A DNA stretch of 6,796 nt, taken from the NCBI GenBank assembly GCA_029265085.1, contig JAJUJY010000204.1:1-6796 (forward strand). The letters are read 5' to 3'. A program made the translations under genes and the position numbers. Below the pieces are notes generated by a model, which saw only the letters and a program-made list of their open reading frames with translations, had not been told where the DNA came from and searched no databases. Each line of letters opens with the position of its first letter. Position 1 is the stretch's first letter. Below, piece by piece: positions 4,986 to 6,796 of the stretch. The stretch comes from Chloroflexota bacterium. GTDB lineage: Bacteria; Chloroflexota; Anaerolineae; Anaerolineales; Anaerolineaceae.

Positions 4986-6796
4986 TAGGAACTCTCCAAT
5001 GCAATAATGGATAAGGAAGCTGGGGGTAAATCCAGAGTAAACCGGTTGCGGTTTCCAATGGAGGGAAGAGTGATTTCTTTGGCTTTGATGGTTTCGGGTG
5101 CTTCAAATGAGTTGAAGGCCAGGGAATCTTTTTTGGTCAGCAGCCAACCCTGTTTGGGGGAGATTTCGAAGAAGCCGCTTAACCGGACGGATAAATCAAC
5201 CCGGCGTTCCGGATGACGGTTGACAACACTTAATACAAGGCGTGTGCCGGAACGGTTGGTGGTTGCTGCCACATCAATGTACGGCACTTTATCCATTGCT
5301 TCCACCTCGCCAAATTCTGGCACAGAATAGGTGGGGGATTCAACCTCGGTTTTTAGCGCAATTTTTTCCGTCTGCTTAAAGAGCAAGAAGGGATAGTAAA
5401 TTGATGTGGCGTAAGCTTGCGATTCATCGGTAACAATTAACGGCAGGACGTTAACCAGTTGGGCCAGGTTGGCAATTTCCAGGGTGCGGCACTGGCGTTG
5501 AAAGGCGTTAAGCATTCCTCCAATATAAAGCGCGTCCCGCATACAATAGCGCACCTGGTGCATAGAAGCAGCTCCTTCGGGCGGCGATAACCATAAATTC
5601 CACTCGTCCAGGGCAACCCGGATTCGGTGCTGCGGAACAGTTTTACGAATTTGTTCGCCCATGCGGACAATCATTTTTTCAGCAGAAAGAGGGGCTGCGC
5701 AAACCGCCAGGTGAAGGTCTTGTAGGTCGTAGGCTTCTTTCCATCCGGATTGTCCCGGTTGGTAAAGGTGGAAAGAAAGATAATCGATCTGGCCACCTAC
5801 CGCTTTCAGGACAGCTTCGTTCCATTTGTGCCCGGCATTGTTGACAGCATCGTCGCGAAGCTCCTGGCCTACGGCAACAATTTTTATCTCCGGATCTACT
5901 GCGCGCATGGCCGCGATGATGGGACGGATGCGAGCAGCATAGCCTTCAGCTCCGGTATGGCCGATTTGCCAGGCTCCCCAGACTTCGTTGCCTACTCCCC
6001 AATATCGCACATGATAAGGCTCAGGATGACCGTTTGCTGCTCTGCGCCGGCCTTGCTCGCCGTCAGGCGGCTCATTGCAGTAGGCAACCCAGCGAGCAGC
6101 CTCTTCGGCGGTTCCAGTGGCATCATTGACTACCAGGAAAGGTTCTGCGTTGACTGTGCGGCAAAACTGGATAAATTCATCAGTACCTACCTGGTTGCTT
6201 TCCTGTGCCTTCCAGGCATGATCTGTGCGTACCGCACGTTGATCTTTGGGGCCAATTCCATCTTCCCAATGATATCCACTGGCAAAATTACCGCCTGGAT
6301 AGCGGATGATGGGTGGTTTTATCGCCTGGATTAACCGCAGGGTATCCGGCCGTACGCTCGCACCGTCTGCGGACCAAATACCGCCGTAAACACAGCGTTC
6401 TAAATGTTCCACAAATTGCCCGTATATTTCGGGTCTAATTTCGCCGATCTCTTCGCCGTTGTTAATGCGAACAACTGCGCGTAATGGTCCCTGCAAAAAG
6501 GCGGGCAGGCTCCAGGTCCTTTTTTTCTTTGGAGCGGCAGCCTGGGCTGGTTTGTCGTCGTTCAACGCATTGATTATAAAGCTGAGTATGCCAGCCTCAA
6601 CCGTATCGACGGTAATTTTTATATTCCCAGCCCCAACTGGCTGCCCGGTGATTTGCACGGTGATCCGTGTGTTGACGGGCAAGGGAAAGTGATTTTCAGA
6701 CGAAATACCTTCCGCCCGGCATGGTTCGCTGCCTTCGGCTTCCAAAACGATCTGCTCTGCTGGAACGGGGGAGCCGTTTACTTCCAGGCGAAAGCC
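4985..6796 (-). CDS. GH51 alpha-L-arabinofuranosidase with N-terminal extension (5' end cut by the window)
   Basis: A retaining alpha-L-arabinofuranosidase that removes terminal arabinofuranose from arabinan- or arabinoxylan-derived oligosaccharides; GH51 enzymes are usually cytoplasmic. Numbering from the in-frame TTG at 6745, the GH51 part begins near residue 90 with EIRPEIYGQFVEHLERCVYG (102-121). Next come IRYPGGNFASGYHWEDGIGP (147-166) and NQVGTDEFIQFC (184-195). The acid/base is E254 in YWGVGNEVWGAW (248-259) and the nucleophile is E381 in ALDEWN (378-383). A C-terminal beta-sandwich follows (about 485-585). The frame stays open through 6796, giving at least 603 residues, so TTG 6745 is unlikely to be the start. 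Before the GH51 part lie about 78 visible residues of strand-rich sequence (with VNTRITVQITG and NIKITVDTVEAGILSF) and a Lys/Ala/Pro-rich linker (64-76). I could not assign this extension. Any signal peptide would be outside the window. Confidence 0.93.
   Translation of the reverse strand, partial: GFRLEVNGSPVPAEQIVLEAEGSEPCRAEGISSENHFPLPVNTRITVQITGQPVGAGNIKITVDTVEAGILSFIINALNDDKPAQAAAPKKKRTWSLPAFLQGPLRAVVRINNGEEIGEIRPEIYGQFVEHLERCVYGGIWSADGASVRPDTLRLIQAIKPPIIRYPGGNFASGYHWEDGIGPKDQRAVRTDHAWKAQESNQVGTDEFIQFCRTVNAEPFLVVNDATGTAEEAARWVAYCNEPPDGEQGRRRAANGHPEPYHVRYWGVGNEVWGAWQIGHTGAEGYAARIRPIIAAMRAVDPEIKIVAVGQELRDDAVNNAGHKWNEAVLKAVGGQIDYLSFHLYQPGQSGWKEAYDLQDLHLAVCAAPLSAEKMIVRMGEQIRKTVPQHRIRVALDEWNLWLSPPEGAASMHQVRYCMRDALYIGGMLNAFQRQCRTLEIANLAQLVNVLPLIVTDESQAYATSIYYPFLLFKQTEKIALKTEVESPTYSVPEFGEVEAMDKVPYIDVAATTNRSGTRLVLSVVNRHPERRVDLSVRLSGFFEISPKQGWLLTKKDSLAFNSFEAPETIKAKEITLPSIGNRNRFTLDLPPASLSIIALESS
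4992..4997 (-). promoter_or_regulatory. Shine-Dalgarno GGAGAG for the dUTPase-like gene
   Basis: On the minus strand, GGAGAG ends 6 bases before ATG 4985-4983 and lies within the last codons of the GH51 gene. It supports this ATG as the start and re-initiation after the GH51 stop. Confidence 0.75.

Noticed and set aside
5750..6334. Open frame of 194 codons on the plus strand
   Set aside because: It lies antisense to the catalytic part of the GH51 gene, which has unmistakable family motifs. The translated product shows no recognisable domain, and no ribosome site is evident.
6743..6745. TTG at 6745 as the start of the GH51 gene
   Set aside because: The same frame continues without a stop to the window edge, and the residues before it (VNGSPVPAEQIV) look like part of the same strand-rich domain.

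Overview
The window looks like a bacterial chromosome segment of moderate GC content, packed with genes and with almost no intergenic space. The mix of genes suggests Chloroflexota, most plausibly an Anaerolineae-type genome. It combines a fused AnmK-MurQ, a BadF/BcrA-family amino-sugar kinase, a GH51 arabinofuranosidase and a compact dUTPase of unusual motif composition. That placement is an inference from protein style, not something the sequence proves.

Left part, plus strand (1-4443): a tight four-gene operon for catabolism of cell-wall amino sugars. It opens inside anmK (anhydro-N-acetylmuramic acid kinase), whose C-terminal part continues without a stop into a complete MurQ etherase domain. 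ATGA-overlapped to this is a BadF/BcrA-type MurNAc/GlcNAc kinase, then nagA (GlcNAc-6-P deacetylase, TTG start behind a strong Shine-Dalgarno), then a double-SIS protein best read as a NagB-II type glucosamine-6-phosphate deaminase. Together they can convert 1,6-anhydroMurNAc, and free MurNAc or GlcNAc, stepwise to MurNAc-6-P, GlcNAc-6-P, GlcN-6-P and fructose-6-P. Near the left edge the AnmK reading frame appears broken by a one-base shift around positions 60-75.

Centre (4444-4553): a 110-base convergent intergenic region. It holds a long, nearly symmetrical hairpin followed by seven T residues, a strong intrinsic terminator for the plus-strand operon.

Right part, minus strand (4554-6796): two genes read towards the terminator. 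The upstream one is a GH51 alpha-L-arabinofuranosidase, cut by the right edge and carrying an unidentified N-terminal extension. It overlaps by one base (TAATG) with a dUTPase-like gene whose motifs II and V depart from the classical family.

I saw no mobile elements, CRISPR arrays, tRNA or rRNA genes. The window reads mainly as housekeeping and carbohydrate metabolism. The items most worth a second look are the AnmK-MurQ fusion and its frameshift, the atypical dUTPase, and the extra N-terminal domain on the arabinofuranosidase.
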